From: Ruminococcus sp.
Lineage (GTDB): Bacteria > Bacillota > Clostridia > Oscillospirales > Ruminococcaceae
Reading direction: 5' to 3'
Length of the DNA stretch: 64,000 nt
Assembly (NCBI GenBank): GCA_017558505.1
Contig: JAFYUM010000006.1
Coordinates: 248,001 to 312,000 of the forward strand
Shown: positions 32,698 through 41,708 of the stretch, in pieces
Layout: each line of letters starts with the position of its first letter
Position numbering within the stretch: the first letter of the stretch is position 1
Made by a program: the position numbers and the translations under genes
Notes under the pieces: model-generated
What the model was told of the DNA's origin: nothing
Databases searched by the model: none
Seen by the model: only the letters and a program-made list of their open reading frames with translations

Positions 32698-32740
32698 AAA
32701 ACGAGCAGTACCGCAATTAAGCGATACTGCTCGTTTTTTA
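32698..32740. terminator. Bidirectional terminator between cyclase and ABC permease genes
   Basis: Long stem aaacgagcagta / tactgctcgttt (32698-32710 with 32725-32736, plus three inner pairs) and T-run, between converging genes. Confidence 0.85.
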
Positions 32741-32751
32741 TTAATTATTGT

Positions 32752-35082
32752 TTATTCTGAAATAAGTTCTCTTATTTCAACTGTATTTATTTTCCTTGCG
32801 GCAATATAAGCGAAAATGAAGAAGCTTAAAGATATTGCTGCGGCAGGAACTATAAATGTAAAAAAGTTTATATCTGCGTCAAGCTGTGTAAGTCCTGCCA
32901 TTCTTAAAAGAATTACAAGCAGCGGTGATGTGAGGAAAAACGAAGCTATTCCGCCAAGACAAGAGCCGATTGCCGCAATAACCATAAAGCGGAAGGCAAA
33001 CTGTGTACGAAGTGTACTTGCAGTAAAGCCCATTGCCTTGCAAATGCCGATGTCGGTGCGTTCTTTAATAAAGGATTTGCTGCATATCATACTGATTACA
33101 ACAGCGGAAAATGTAATGGAAATAGCGTAAACTACTATTAAAAGAATAGTGAGGATAAAGTCAATAAGCTCAATTAATCCTTCATTCGAATTTTCTTCTG
33201 TATTTGTTTCTAATTTTTTGATTACTCCGCCGAATTTATCATTAAGTGCCTTTTCCGCTTCATTTAACAGGTTTATATCGGAAAGCTCTGCCATAAATAA
33301 CGGCTTTGACACATCTATTTTATTGAGTCCCTCAGCGGTAATAAGGATTGTTTTTCCCAAGTCGTTAAAACCTTGATAGGTACCTGTAATTATAAATTCT
33401 TCGGTATTTTTGCTGTCAATTGTTATGGTATCTCCTATGCCTTTGCCGAAAATATCTGCTGATATTTCCGTAACAGCAACCTCATTGTCATAAATGGGCA
33501 TTCTTCCGTCAATAGGCTTATGCATATCATCGGGACGGTTGTAGGAGGTGCAGGCAATTTCAATTCCGTCTGCCATTACGTATTTATTCAAAGCGAAAAT
33601 TGTTTTTGCATCGGGGTCAACATCAAGCACCGCCTGTTCAACCTCATTCATATTATCAATATTGAAATCCTTTGTCATATAAATGGTGATATTGGGATTT
33701 AAAGAGCCTTCCTCAAACACATCAGAGGTGAGTTTTTGTGACAGTATAGCTATTGTCATCATAAAATACACGAGCAAAGCAACGATTAAGACCGAGCCGC
33801 CATAGCTTCTGACACGGGAAGTGAACTGACGCAAGCCGATAAACAAGGAGAGAGGCTTAGTTTTTACGGGAATATTCAGCCTGCTGTCGAAGTGGATTTC
33901 GGATTTGCCTCCCGAAATCGCACGGACAGGGGAGATTTTAGCTGCCTTTGCTGTTGAAAGCACAACGAAAATCATTGTTATAGCAATAAGAGCCGCAGCC
34001 ATTATGCCGCATTTCATAAAAGATATATCCGTAGCGGTAAGAAGTCCTGTAATCTGCTGAAAAAGCATACCCAGCCCCTTTAATGCAGGGATAGAAATAA
34101 TAAGACCTATTATAGAGCCGATTATTTCAGCAATAAGATACTGGAGTATATATACAAGGCGGATTTTACCCGAAGTAAAGCCCTGCGATTTGAGTATTCC
34201 AAGGTTTATGTATTCCATTTCGATTGAGGTTGAAATGCTGTGCCGTATTGAAATAATTACGATTATAATAAGCAGGATAAGAAAGGCAAGGAGAATTTTT
34301 GAGCCGAATTCGGAATAAATTTTTGTGTACTGTATAGTTTCAGTTTTTGATATTGAGATTATAGAGTTGCTGATAAGACCGCACATATCGTTTATTTCTT
34401 CTTTTATTGTTATATAGTCGGAGTCCTCTGTAAGATTTACACCTATATCAGCAGCCTTGCCGATATAAAGGTCATCGGCATTTTCATAGATTCTTTCAAA
34501 GTCGCTGTCGCTGATAAATAAACGCTTTATGCCTATAGGTGCTGCACCAACAAAAGGTTCTTCTACAAATCCCTTTACCGTAAAATTTTCGGGATTATCT
34601 TCTGAGCCAAAGGATATAACAGAGCCGATTTCTATATTCGAAGCCGCTTTCAAGCCGTAAGGAATATAGATTTCGCCTTTTTCAAGTGGTTCGGGATTAT
34701 TATTATACGCTGTGAAATTTTTGTTGAATACACGGTAAATATCCTCAGTTTCTCTGTATAAAAAGAATATCTTCGATAGTTTCTGTTCTTCAATCCGTGC
34801 ATTTTCGGTGATTATACATTTTGTTTCGGTAACATCTGTAACATCGGGGTGCTTTGCAATTTCCTCTGCAATATTGTCCTGTAAATTCCGCTTATTTGCA
34901 AAAACTGTAAATGTAGGTGTATCTGCATAGCCGTGGGAACGCTCAAGGGAACGGTCAATATTGTCATTATTGCTTACCGTACCCGCAAATGAAAATACGA
35001 TAATTGCTGTGAGGGCAATAATACTCTTGAATGCACCTTTTTTGTGTTTTATATTAGCTATTAAAAGCTTTAAAATCTCCAT
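32752..35082 (-). CDS. FtsX-family ABC transporter permease (BceB/MacB-like)
   Basis: 776 residues with two FtsX-type domains. Segments: N-terminal TM (FKSIIALTAIIVFSFAG), a roughly 220-residue extracellular domain, a first FtsX core (LLAFLILLIIIVIISIRHS with EMEYINLGILKSQGFT), a second extracellular domain and a second FtsX core (AVVISMICSKSF with ERTDIGICKAMGFT). Such permeases export or sense antimicrobial peptides, or act on lipoproteins, rather than forming classical pores. ATG at 35082 is preferred (GAGGTGCGG upstream, eight bases after the ATPase stop). Coupled to the ATPase and to a two-component system. Confidence 0.87.
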   Translation of the reverse strand: MEILKLLIANIKHKKGAFKSIIALTAIIVFSFAGTVSNNDNIDRSLERSHGYADTPTFTVFANKRNLQDNIAEEIAKHPDVTDVTETKCIITENARIEEQKLSKIFFLYRETEDIYRVFNKNFTAYNNNPEPLEKGEIYIPYGLKAASNIEIGSVISFGSEDNPENFTVKGFVEEPFVGAAPIGIKRLFISDSDFERIYENADDLYIGKAADIGVNLTEDSDYITIKEEINDMCGLISNSIISISKTETIQYTKIYSEFGSKILLAFLILLIIIVIISIRHSISTSIEMEYINLGILKSQGFTSGKIRLVYILQYLIAEIIGSIIGLIISIPALKGLGMLFQQITGLLTATDISFMKCGIMAAALIAITMIFVVLSTAKAAKISPVRAISGGKSEIHFDSRLNIPVKTKPLSLFIGLRQFTSRVRSYGGSVLIVALLVYFMMTIAILSQKLTSDVFEEGSLNPNITIYMTKDFNIDNMNEVEQAVLDVDPDAKTIFALNKYVMADGIEIACTSYNRPDDMHKPIDGRMPIYDNEVAVTEISADIFGKGIGDTITIDSKNTEEFIITGTYQGFNDLGKTILITAEGLNKIDVSKPLFMAELSDINLLNEAEKALNDKFGGVIKKLETNTEENSNEGLIELIDFILTILLIVVYAISITFSAVVISMICSKSFIKERTDIGICKAMGFTASTLRTQFAFRFMVIAAIGSCLGGIASFFLTSPLLVILLRMAGLTQLDADINFFTFIVPAAAISLSFFIFAYIAARKINTVEIRELISE

Positions 35083-35090
35083 ACCGCACC

Positions 35091-35852
35091 TCACCATTCC
35101 ATTGAAGCAAGCCAAGCATTTACCTGTGCTTCACGGCTTTTTTCATTTTCGGGAGAGTATGGGGCGAGGTCAAGGCTGCCGATAACTGCACCGTCAGCGA
35201 TATAGATTATTCTGTTTCCACGGAGTGCTGCACGGCTGTCGTGAGTAACCATTAAAATGCTCTGACCGTCAGCGTTTAAATCGGTAAGCAGGTTCAGTAC
35301 CTCGGTTGTGTTTTTTCTGTTGAGAGCACCTGTAGGCTCATCGGCGAAAAGCAGCTTAGGATTGTTTATTACTGCACGGGCAATGGCACATCTCTGCTGT
35401 TCACCGCCCGAACATTGAGAGGGGAGCTGGGTTTTAATATCGGAAATACCCATTTTTTCAAGAAGTTCATCAGCACGCTTATTGACTTCATCAGCAGAAA
35501 CGGATTTATTCAAGTATCCGGGAACAGCAATATTTTCAAAAAGACTGAGATTGCTTACAAGGTGTATCTGCTGAAAAATAAAGCCGAAATCACCGTGACG
35601 AAGTGCGGAAAGCTTTTTTTCGGAAAGCTTTACAATATCATTTCCGTCATAAGTAACCGAGCCGCCTGTTGCTTTATCCATACCGCTTAAAGCGTAAAGC
35701 AGAGTAGATTTGCCCGAACCCGACGCACCCATTACAATGGTGAAATCGCCCTCATAAATCTCAATATCGAGGTTGGTTAAAATGTGGTTTTGCACTCCGT
35801 TGTGTGCAAAGCTTTTGCAAAGTCCCTTTGCGGATAAAATTGGTTTTTTCAT
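35091..35852 (-). CDS. ABC transporter ATP-binding protein (LolD/BceA type)
   Basis: 253 residues. Walker [11 protein letters not shown]-loop FIFQQIHLV, signature [14 protein letters not shown], Walker [13 protein letters not shown] and switch MVTHD, the pattern of LolD/MacB/BceA ATPases. A C-terminal extension ([18 protein letters not shown]) is common in the peptide-resistance branch. It energises the adjacent FtsX-type permease. It sits 66 bases after the histidine kinase gene in a likely four-gene module. Confidence 0.88.
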   Translation of the reverse strand: MKKPILSAKGLCKSFAHNGVQNHILTNLDIEIYEGDFTIVMGASGSGKSTLLYALSGMDKATGGSVTYDGNDIVKLSEKKLSALRHGDFGFIFQQIHLVSNLSLFENIAVPGYLNKSVSADEVNKRADELLEKMGISDIKTQLPSQCSGGEQQRCAIARAVINNPKLLFADEPTGALNRKNTTEVLNLLTDLNADGQSILMVTHDSRAALRGNRIIYIADGAVIGSLDLAPYSPENEKSREAQVNAWLASMEW

Positions 35853-35918
35853 AATTTCATTACCTTTCTTTATTGGGGAAATCCATTTGTTTACATTTAT
35901 ATTTTACCGCAAAAGATA

Positions 35919-37067
35919 TTAAGAAGTAATTAAGGCAACATCATAAGGCAAAATTATTTTTATCTGAAATCCGTCAGGAAGATTTTCAGCATAGACATTT
36001 CCTCCCGATTGTGTTACAACGTATTTCACGATGTACAAGCCTAAGCCTGCACCGTTTTCCTTTTCCGTATGACTGCCACGATAGAATTTATCAAAAATAA
36101 AGGGAATTTCCTCATCGGGAATACCCTTTCCGAAGTCACGGAAAATAATTTCCACACCACTTTCTATCTTTGCGGCGGAAATTTCAACATCAGTCTTTGC
36201 ATATTTTGCCGCATTGCTTACGATATTTTCAAAAACCTGTGTAAGCCTGCTTCTGTCAACATTTACTTCAATTAATTGTGTTGGAAGATTAAGGCGGATA
36301 TTATTCCGTGCTGAAATTTCAGGCACAGTATCTTTAATAAATCCGAAAAGCTCAAATTTCGTGGGATTCATTTTCAGCTTATCAAGATCGGAAATCGAGT
36401 GCAAAAGCATATCATTTGTAAGTGCCGCAACTTCATCGCATTTACGCATAATAACGCTTAGATATTTTGCACGCTTTTCGGAAGTAGCGTCCATACCAGC
36501 TTCAAGTCCCTCAGCATAGGCACGAATTGACGCAACAGGAGTTTTTATATCATGGGAAAGTGAAGCGATAACAATTTTGTTGTTTTCGATTGCCTCCTTT
36601 TCGCAGGCTCGTGCCGAGGAAATTTCACGACGCATACAATCAAATGCCCACGTAAATTTACCAAAATAATTTGTACGCTCATAATTAAGCGGCAGGTCGA
36701 AATCTCCGCCTGCAATACGCTCTGCAAAGACTGTCAGCTTTTCAAATGGACGGAGAATTGCAAACCATATATACATAAAAACAGAAGAAATAAAAATTGC
36801 ACATACACCGAAATTTATCCAGAGAAAAGGGGTGCTTTTATTGTCATCGGGAGTATATTCAGATAAGGCAGTTTTAAGTTCATTTGCACGGATTTCCGCT
36901 GCAGCCGTATCGCCGTTTGCAATAAGCTGTTCAATTTCGTTTGCTGCAACAATATAGCTGCCGAAATCAATTTCAGAGGGCTTGTCTGCCCAATTGCAAA
37001 GACAGGCTGTACTAACGGCAAGCAAAGCTATAAATACTATAGCGGCTGTTAAAAGGTATCGTTTCAT
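35919..37067 (-). CDS. Sensor histidine kinase
   Basis: 382 residues: TM1 (LLTAAIVFIALLAVSTACL), about 65-residue external part, TM2 (FGVCAIFISSVFMYIWFAIL), HAMP region (LRPFEKLTVFAERIAGGDF), H-box SLSHDIKTP with the phospho-accepting His, N-box NIVSNAAKYA and G-boxes DFGKGIPDEE and GAGLGLYIV. It phosphorylates the response regulator whose stop overlaps its ATG by four bases. The sensor part is larger than in classical BceS kinases, so it may detect a ligand itself. Confidence 0.9.
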   Translation of the reverse strand: MKRYLLTAAIVFIALLAVSTACLCNWADKPSEIDFGSYIVAANEIEQLIANGDTAAAEIRANELKTALSEYTPDDNKSTPFLWINFGVCAIFISSVFMYIWFAILRPFEKLTVFAERIAGGDFDLPLNYERTNYFGKFTWAFDCMRREISSARACEKEAIENNKIVIASLSHDIKTPVASIRAYAEGLEAGMDATSEKRAKYLSVIMRKCDEVAALTNDMLLHSISDLDKLKMNPTKFELFGFIKDTVPEISARNNIRLNLPTQLIEVNVDRSRLTQVFENIVSNAAKYAKTDVEISAAKIESGVEIIFRDFGKGIPDEEIPFIFDKFYRGSHTEKENGAGLGLYIVKYVVTQSGGNVYAENLPDGFQIKIILPYDVALITS

Positions 37068-37747
37068 TCTTTTACCTCCAGCATATAACCGACTTTGTAT
37101 ACAGTCTTGATGTATTTTGGCTGTGCAGGGTTTTCTTCCAGTTTTTCACGAAGCCAGCGTATATGTACTGTCAGCGTTGACGGCTCAACTGTTGAAAATG
37201 CTCCCCACACTTCGGATAAAAGTTTTTCCTTTGCAACAGCATTGTTCATATGCTCACAGAGATATGCAAGTAAATCAAATTCACGCAAAGAAAGAGAAAT
37301 CGGTGTGTTATCTTTTGTCACAGAACGTGCAGTAATATTTACGCTTATACTGCCGAAAGAGATGATTTTTTCCTGTGCTGAAAATCCGTATGTACGGCGA
37401 ATTAAAGCATTTACTCTTGAAAGTAGTTCTTTCATTGAGTAGGGTTTTGGCAGATAGTCATCACCGCCAATGTCAAAGCCTGTAATGCGGTCGCTTTCAC
37501 TTGTTCTTGCACTCGCAAAAATAACAGGTATCTGCGACACTTTGCGAAGTTCCCTGCATAATTCAAGTCCCGTTGTATCGGGAAGATTTATGTCAAGGAG
37601 AATAAGGTGATATGTGTGCTTTGAAAGCAGATCAAAAGCTTCCTCGCCGCTTACGGCTGTTGTAACGGAATAACCGTAGCTTTCAAGCATTTCTGATATA
37701 ATAAAGGATAAATCCGTGTCATCGTCAATAATGAGAATTTCTTTCAT
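37064..37747 (-). CDS. OmpR-family response regulator
   Basis: 227 residues. Receiver domain with acidic pair EILIIDDDTD, phosphorylation Asp in LILLDINLPD, and Lys in YLPKPYS; C-terminal winged helix with SLREFDLLAYL and TVHIRWLREKLE. AGGAGG lies well before the ATG. First gene of the RR-HK-ABC ATPase-permease series; presumably regulates the transporter genes, as in Bce-like modules. Confidence 0.92.
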   Translation of the reverse strand: MKEILIIDDDTDLSFIISEMLESYGYSVTTAVSGEEAFDLLSKHTYHLILLDINLPDTTGLELCRELRKVSQIPVIFASARTSESDRITGFDIGGDDYLPKPYSMKELLSRVNALIRRTYGFSAQEKIISFGSISVNITARSVTKDNTPISLSLREFDLLAYLCEHMNNAVAKEKLLSEVWGAFSTVEPSTLTVHIRWLREKLEENPAQPKYIKTVYKVGYMLEVKE

Positions 37748-37776
37748 GTTCGTTTCCTCCTAAGATTGTTTCATTA

Positions 37777-37805
37777 ATTATATCATAAATACTTTTTTAT
37801 TACAA
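37777..37805 (-). promoter_or_regulatory. Promoter of the two-component/ABC module
   Basis: Minus strand TTGTAA (37805-37800), 17-base spacer, TATAAT (37782-37777). Confidence 0.65.
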
Positions 37806-37865
37806 GAGCTTTTACATAGACATGCCCTTAAATAAAATGATGTGTAATTGTATTCGGATAAAATG

Positions 37866-37894
37866 TTGACGAAACCGCAATTGTTTGTTATAAT
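37866..37894 (+). promoter_or_regulatory. Promoter of the small lipoprotein gene
   Basis: TTGACG (37866-37871), 17-base spacer, TATAAT (37889-37894). Confidence 0.7.
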
Positions 37895-37973
37895 ATAATA
37901 GTATATTAAAGTAGTATTGTAGTAATGCGATGTTAACTGAGATTACAAAATATTATAAAAAAGGGGAATTTGA

Positions 37974-38588
37974 ATGAAAAGAAAAATATTGAGTGTTTTT
38001 CTTTGTTCGATAATAATGTCGGGGGCAATTTGTAGCTGTGGACACGATGAAATTGTAACACAGACAGGCGGTAACGTAATAACAGACATATCAACAGAGG
38101 AATGGACGACTGAAAAGCTGTGTGAAGCTGTACTTATAAATGGGAAAAATATTTCTCCAATATGTACACTTCATGATTTCGGAGATGAATTTGAAATTGA
38201 TACAAAAGATGAATTAGGGCTTGTTTACAGAGAAGACAACCAAAGTGCCAACGCTGGAATTTTATTTAGTGGAAAAAGAGTAGGTGGATTTAGCGTTATG
38301 CAATGTAACGGTGAAGATAAAGTTTTTGATTCACCACTTAATTCCATAATATTTGACCTTGAATCTGATGAAGAGATAGAATATCCTGTTTCCGTTAACG
38401 GTGTAACAATAGGTTCATCATCTGAAATAATGCTCAAGAACCTCTATTTTATGGAAAAAAGTGATTATTCATGGGATGATGAGAAAAAATCATATGCATT
38501 ACATTATAAAACTACTGAAATTGACATTAGTGTTTTTAGTACTGAAAACAAGGTTGATTACATATCAATTAGATTTGAAAAAGTATAA
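37974..38588 (+). CDS. Lipoprotein of unknown function
   Basis: 204 residues. Signal peptide with lipobox near AICSCG (Cys 20 or 22), then an acidic, beta-rich domain with repeated short motifs (VNGVTIGSSSEI; KSYALHYKTTEIDISVF). I recognise no named family; the layout recalls small surface lipoproteins of Ruminococcus. GGGG is eight to nine bases before the ATG. Ten bases after its stop a second, nearly identical start is cut off after ten codons. Confidence 0.7.
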   Translation: MKRKILSVFLCSIIMSGAICSCGHDEIVTQTGGNVITDISTEEWTTEKLCEAVLINGKNISPICTLHDFGDEFEIDTKDELGLVYREDNQSANAGILFSGKRVGGFSVMQCNGEDKVFDSPLNSIIFDLESDEEIEYPVSVNGVTIGSSSEIMLKNLYFMEKSDYSWDDEKKSYALHYKTTEIDISVFSTENKVDYISIRFEKV

Positions 38589-38597
38589 AGGAGATTT

Positions 38598-38630
38598 ATG
38601 AAAAGAAAAATACTTAGTCTATTTCTTTGA
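38598..38630 (+). pseudogene. Truncated tandem copy of the lipoprotein start
   Basis: AAAGGAG and ATG are followed by MKRKILSLFL and a stop. This matches the first ten residues of the preceding lipoprotein (MKRKILSVFL). All later sequence is missing. A remnant of a tandem paralogue. Confidence 0.65.
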
Positions 38631-38700
38631 TTTACATAATTGCAGAAAAATTTGGATATTAATTTTTGGTATAAATCAGCCAAAGAGTCAAATAATAACA

Positions 38701-38725
38701 CCGCAATCAAATTTTATTGCGGAGG
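38701..38725 (+). promoter_or_regulatory. Hairpin overlapping the spoVT ribosome binding site
   Basis: ccgcaat (38701-38707) pairs with attgcgg (38716-38722), and the last two bases belong to the GGAGG box. Folding would hide the site; alternatively this is a DNA operator for autoregulation. A partly conserved version precedes the truncated paralogue (30680-30700). Confidence 0.55.
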
Positions 38726-38731
38726 TTAATT

Positions 38732-39271
38732 ATGAAAGCAACAGGTATTGTAAGACGAATTGACGACCTTGGCAGAGTCGTTATACCAAAGGAAATAAGA
38801 CGCACTATGCGTATCCGTGAGGGCGACCCCCTTGAAATCTACACAAGCAGCGACGGTGAAGTAATTTTCAGGAAGTATTCGGCAATCAGCGAAATGAGTG
38901 AAAATGCGTCAAATGTTGCAGAAGTGATGTATAAGACAGCAGGGTGTCCTGTAATTATTTTTGACAAAGACCATGTAGTAGCGTCAGCTGGAATTCCCAA
39001 AAAGGAAACCTCTGAACGCAAGGCGTCGGCACAGCTGGAGGGCATTATGGAGAGCCGGGGACATTATTTCTGCCCCGATGGTGACAACAATAATTTTTAT
39101 CCCGCAGAGGGACTTGAAAGAACAGCAATTGCCGTCCTGCCTATAATCAATAATGGCGATGTTTCAGGAGCAGTTGCCTTTATGACATCGGAGGAGCATA
39201 AAGAGGCTTCCGATTTGCAGAAAAGTCTTATTACAGCGGCTGTACGTTTTCTTTCAAAACAGCTTGAATAA
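38732..39271 (+). CDS. spoVT: Transcriptional regulator SpoVT
   Basis: 180 residues: AbrB-type swapped-hairpin DNA-binding domain (MKATGIVRRIDDLGRVVIPK, REGDPLEIYTSSDGEVIFRKY) and a C-terminal GAF-like domain (about 60-178, GCPVIIFDKDHVVASAG; ERTAIAVLPIINNGDVSGAV). In Bacillus SpoVT modulates late forespore genes; in Ruminococcaceae it is kept even in strains not seen to sporulate. The start has GGAGG six bases upstream. A terminator follows directly. Confidence 0.92.
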   Translation: MKATGIVRRIDDLGRVVIPKEIRRTMRIREGDPLEIYTSSDGEVIFRKYSAISEMSENASNVAEVMYKTAGCPVIIFDKDHVVASAGIPKKETSERKASAQLEGIMESRGHYFCPDGDNNNFYPAEGLERTAIAVLPIINNGDVSGAVAFMTSEEHKEASDLQKSLITAAVRFLSKQLE

Positions 39272-39279
39272 GTATAAAA

Positions 39280-39316
39280 AAGCTCTCCCGTCAGATGACA
39301 GGAGAGCTTGAATTTT
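39280..39316. terminator. Bidirectional terminator between spoVT and aquaporin genes
   Basis: Thirteen-base stem (39280-39292 and 39297-39309, one mismatch), A-run before and T-run after, between converging genes. Confidence 0.8.
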
Positions 39317-39322
39317 TAAGAA

Positions 39323-40084
39323 TTACTTATTCTTATTCTTTACAGGTTTGTTGTTGTTCTTAGCGTCAACCTTAGCAGGCTTTTCAGGCTCTTTTGAAAG
39401 ATACATATAAACGCCTGCTGCTGCGGCAGCACCAAGAAGTGGTCCGATGATGAATACCCATACACATGAAATAGGATCTGTATTGCCGTCAATTGCAGCA
39501 ACGATAGCAGGGCCTATACTTCTTGCAGGGTTTACAGATGTACCTGTAAGGCCAATTCCGAGGATGTGAACAAGTGTAAGTGTAAGACCGATTACAAGTC
39601 CGCCGAATGAACCGTGACCAGCCTTTTTGGAAGTTACTCCGAGAATTGTCATCACGAAAATGAATGTGAGAACAACTTCAACGATAAGTCCTGCAAGAGC
39701 ATTATCGCCAACTCCGCCAAGGCCGTTGGAGCCGAAACCGCCTGTCATATCCTTGACACCGCCAAGGGAGAAGATAGCGGCAAGCAGGCCTGAACCTGCA
39801 AATGCACCTGCGCACTGTGCGATGATATAGCCGAAGAAATCGCTGAGGCTCATACCACCGCTGATGAGTACGCCGAGAGAAACTGCCGGGTTGATATGAC
39901 AGCCTGAGATATTTCCCACGCAGTAAGCCATACCTACGATTACAAGACCAAATGCAAGTGCGGTAAGAAGATAACCGCTGCCGTTAACAGCGTCACAGCC
40001 CACGAGCATTGCAGTTCCGCAGCCGAGAGTTACAAGTACCATAGTACCGATAAATTCAGCTACATACTTTTTGAAAGCATTCAT
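39323..40084 (-). CDS. Aquaporin (MIP family)
   Basis: 253 residues, six membrane segments and the two half-helix motifs GCHINPAVSLG and SVNPARSIGPA. The Ser after the second NPAR (rather than Asp, as in GlpF) and AEFIGTMVLVTLGCG near the start suggest a water channel of the AqpZ type; glycerol transport is less likely. The last 25 residues are a lysine/asparagine-rich cytoplasmic tail. AGGAGG precedes the ATG; monocistronic. Confidence 0.9.
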   Translation of the reverse strand: MNAFKKYVAEFIGTMVLVTLGCGTAMLVGCDAVNGSGYLLTALAFGLVIVGMAYCVGNISGCHINPAVSLGVLISGGMSLSDFFGYIIAQCAGAFAGSGLLAAIFSLGGVKDMTGGFGSNGLGGVGDNALAGLIVEVVLTFIFVMTILGVTSKKAGHGSFGGLVIGLTLTLVHILGIGLTGTSVNPARSIGPAIVAAIDGNTDPISCVWVFIIGPLLGAAAAAGVYMYLSKEPEKPAKVDAKNNNKPVKNKNK

Positions 40085-40130
40085 ATACTTTCCTCCTTCA
40101 ATAAATATTCGGGCAAAACCCCATAATAAA

Positions 40131-40159
40131 ATTTTACCATATTAATGAGAATAAGTCAA
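40131..40159 (-). promoter_or_regulatory. Promoter of the aquaporin gene
   Basis: Minus strand TTGACT (40159-40154), 17-base spacer, TAAAAT (40136-40131). Confidence 0.65.
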
Positions 40160-40250
40160 TAGAAGTTAAAAAGAATATATTACACAATTATTTTAAGTGT
40201 GAATTGTATATAATGTACAACAACTGAAATAGGGGTAATTTTTTCTGCAC

Positions 40251-40279
40251 TTGACATTAATACTAAAATAGGTTATAAT
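40251..40279 (+). promoter_or_regulatory. Promoter of the SGNH hydrolase gene
   Basis: TTGACA (40251-40256), 17-base spacer, TATAAT (40274-40279): perfect consensus. Confidence 0.85.
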
Positions 40280-40326
40280 ATAGAGGCATAAGGCTATAAT
40301 TACAAATACTATGCAGGAGGAAAATT

Positions 40327-41670
40327 ATGAAATTGAGAAAATATATGTCAGCTGTTTTTGCGTCTGTTATGGCTGTATCATCAATAGCTTCTTTCACAGC
40401 CTCTGCTGAAAGCTACGGAAAAGGCGATATTGATATTATGGTGCTGGGCGACAGTATTGCAGCAGGTACAGGACTTGCAAAGAATGAATATAACTACGGT
40501 CAGCTTGTTGCTGATTATCTCGGTGGAGATGTGTACAACTATGCCGTATCGGGATATGAATCTTCCGAAACACTTGCACAGATTCGTGCATTTGACAGCA
40601 CAAAGAAAGCACAGCTTGCCGACAGTGAGGTTGTTGTTATTTCCATTGGCGGAAATGATATGATATCATATGCAACTGAATCACTTCTGGATTATGCGGT
40701 ACAGAATGACCTTCTTGCTGAGGGAAAGACAGCAGAGGATATTCCTGCAAAGAAAAATTTCAAGACGCTCAGCCAGTTCCTTGATATGGATAAAGTGAAG
40801 GATTATACTTCAAATCTCTTAAATGCTATCAAGTTCAATGATAAACTGGACAGTATCTATCGTAACATCACATACACAGACAAACAGTCAAACGGTTCTG
40901 CGTATGCACAGATTATTGCAAAGCAGATTATACCCAATATAAATGAAATGGTTGAGGAAATCAAAGCTGTAAATCCCGATGCAAGGGTAATTGTGCAGAC
41001 GGTTTACAATCCTCTCCAGTTTACTGCGGAGTATGAAGCAAATCTTAAAGAAACGGTTTCTGCAAGCTATTACAGTGCTTATGTGCAGTTCAAGACAATT
41101 TTCAACAATACAACAAGAAGATTTTCCGAGCAGTTAAAAGAGGTTGAGGGTATTGAGGTAGCCGATGTTCTTGCGGATATATCATCCGAGGATTCAAGTG
41201 GTCAGAAGTATGGCTGGTATTTCACAGGAATGCAGGGTGCCACATCTGGTTCTGATGTTCATCCTACACAGGCAGGTCATACAGCAATTGCAGTTTCTGT
41301 TCTTGATACTATAGGCGAAACCCGTGAGGACGGCGGACTTCTTGCACTTACCTTCAACAGACTTGAGAACAAGGAGAACTACCCTGCCTATGCTCTTGGA
41401 AAGTACAATAAATTTGCAGGAAGCTATATTCTTGGCGACCTTAATGATGATAAGGTTATAAATTCATCTGACGCATCAGTTGTACTGGAGCAGTATGCCC
41501 TTTCTTCCACAGGAAAGGAGCCTACAATTTCAGATAATATGATGAATGCAGGAAAGATTACAGATGATGATATGGTTGATTCCACAGACGCATCTGCAAT
41601 TCTTGCATATTATGCTTACACTGCAACAGGTGGAAGTGGTTCTATTAAGAAATTTATTGCAGAAAACTGA
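40327..41670 (+). CDS. Secreted SGNH/GDSL hydrolase with dockerin
   Basis: 447 residues. Signal peptide ending FTASA. SGNH esterase domain about 33-340: block I VLGDSIAAG with nucleophile Ser, block III ISIGGNDM, and catalytic Asp/His in DVHPTQAGH. A dockerin closes the protein (GDLNDDKVINSSDASVVLEQ, then DDDMVDSTDASAILAYYAYT). It probably removes acetyl or other ester groups from plant polysaccharides as part of a cellulosome; alternatively a lipase-like activity. AGGAGG lies before the ATG. Confidence 0.9.
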   Translation: MKLRKYMSAVFASVMAVSSIASFTASAESYGKGDIDIMVLGDSIAAGTGLAKNEYNYGQLVADYLGGDVYNYAVSGYESSETLAQIRAFDSTKKAQLADSEVVVISIGGNDMISYATESLLDYAVQNDLLAEGKTAEDIPAKKNFKTLSQFLDMDKVKDYTSNLLNAIKFNDKLDSIYRNITYTDKQSNGSAYAQIIAKQIIPNINEMVEEIKAVNPDARVIVQTVYNPLQFTAEYEANLKETVSASYYSAYVQFKTIFNNTTRRFSEQLKEVEGIEVADVLADISSEDSSGQKYGWYFTGMQGATSGSDVHPTQAGHTAIAVSVLDTIGETREDGGLLALTFNRLENKENYPAYALGKYNKFAGSYILGDLNDDKVINSSDASVVLEQYALSSTGKEPTISDNMMNAGKITDDDMVDSTDASAILAYYAYTATGGSGSIKKFIAEN

Positions 41671-41679
41671 TAAACAGAA

Positions 41680-41708
41680 AAAGGCGGCTCATTGTAGCCG
41701 CCTTTAAT
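41680..41708. terminator. Terminator between SGNH hydrolase and spoVAC genes
   Basis: Ten-base perfect stem aaaggcggct / agccgccttt (41680-41689, 41696-41705) between converging genes. Confidence 0.8.
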
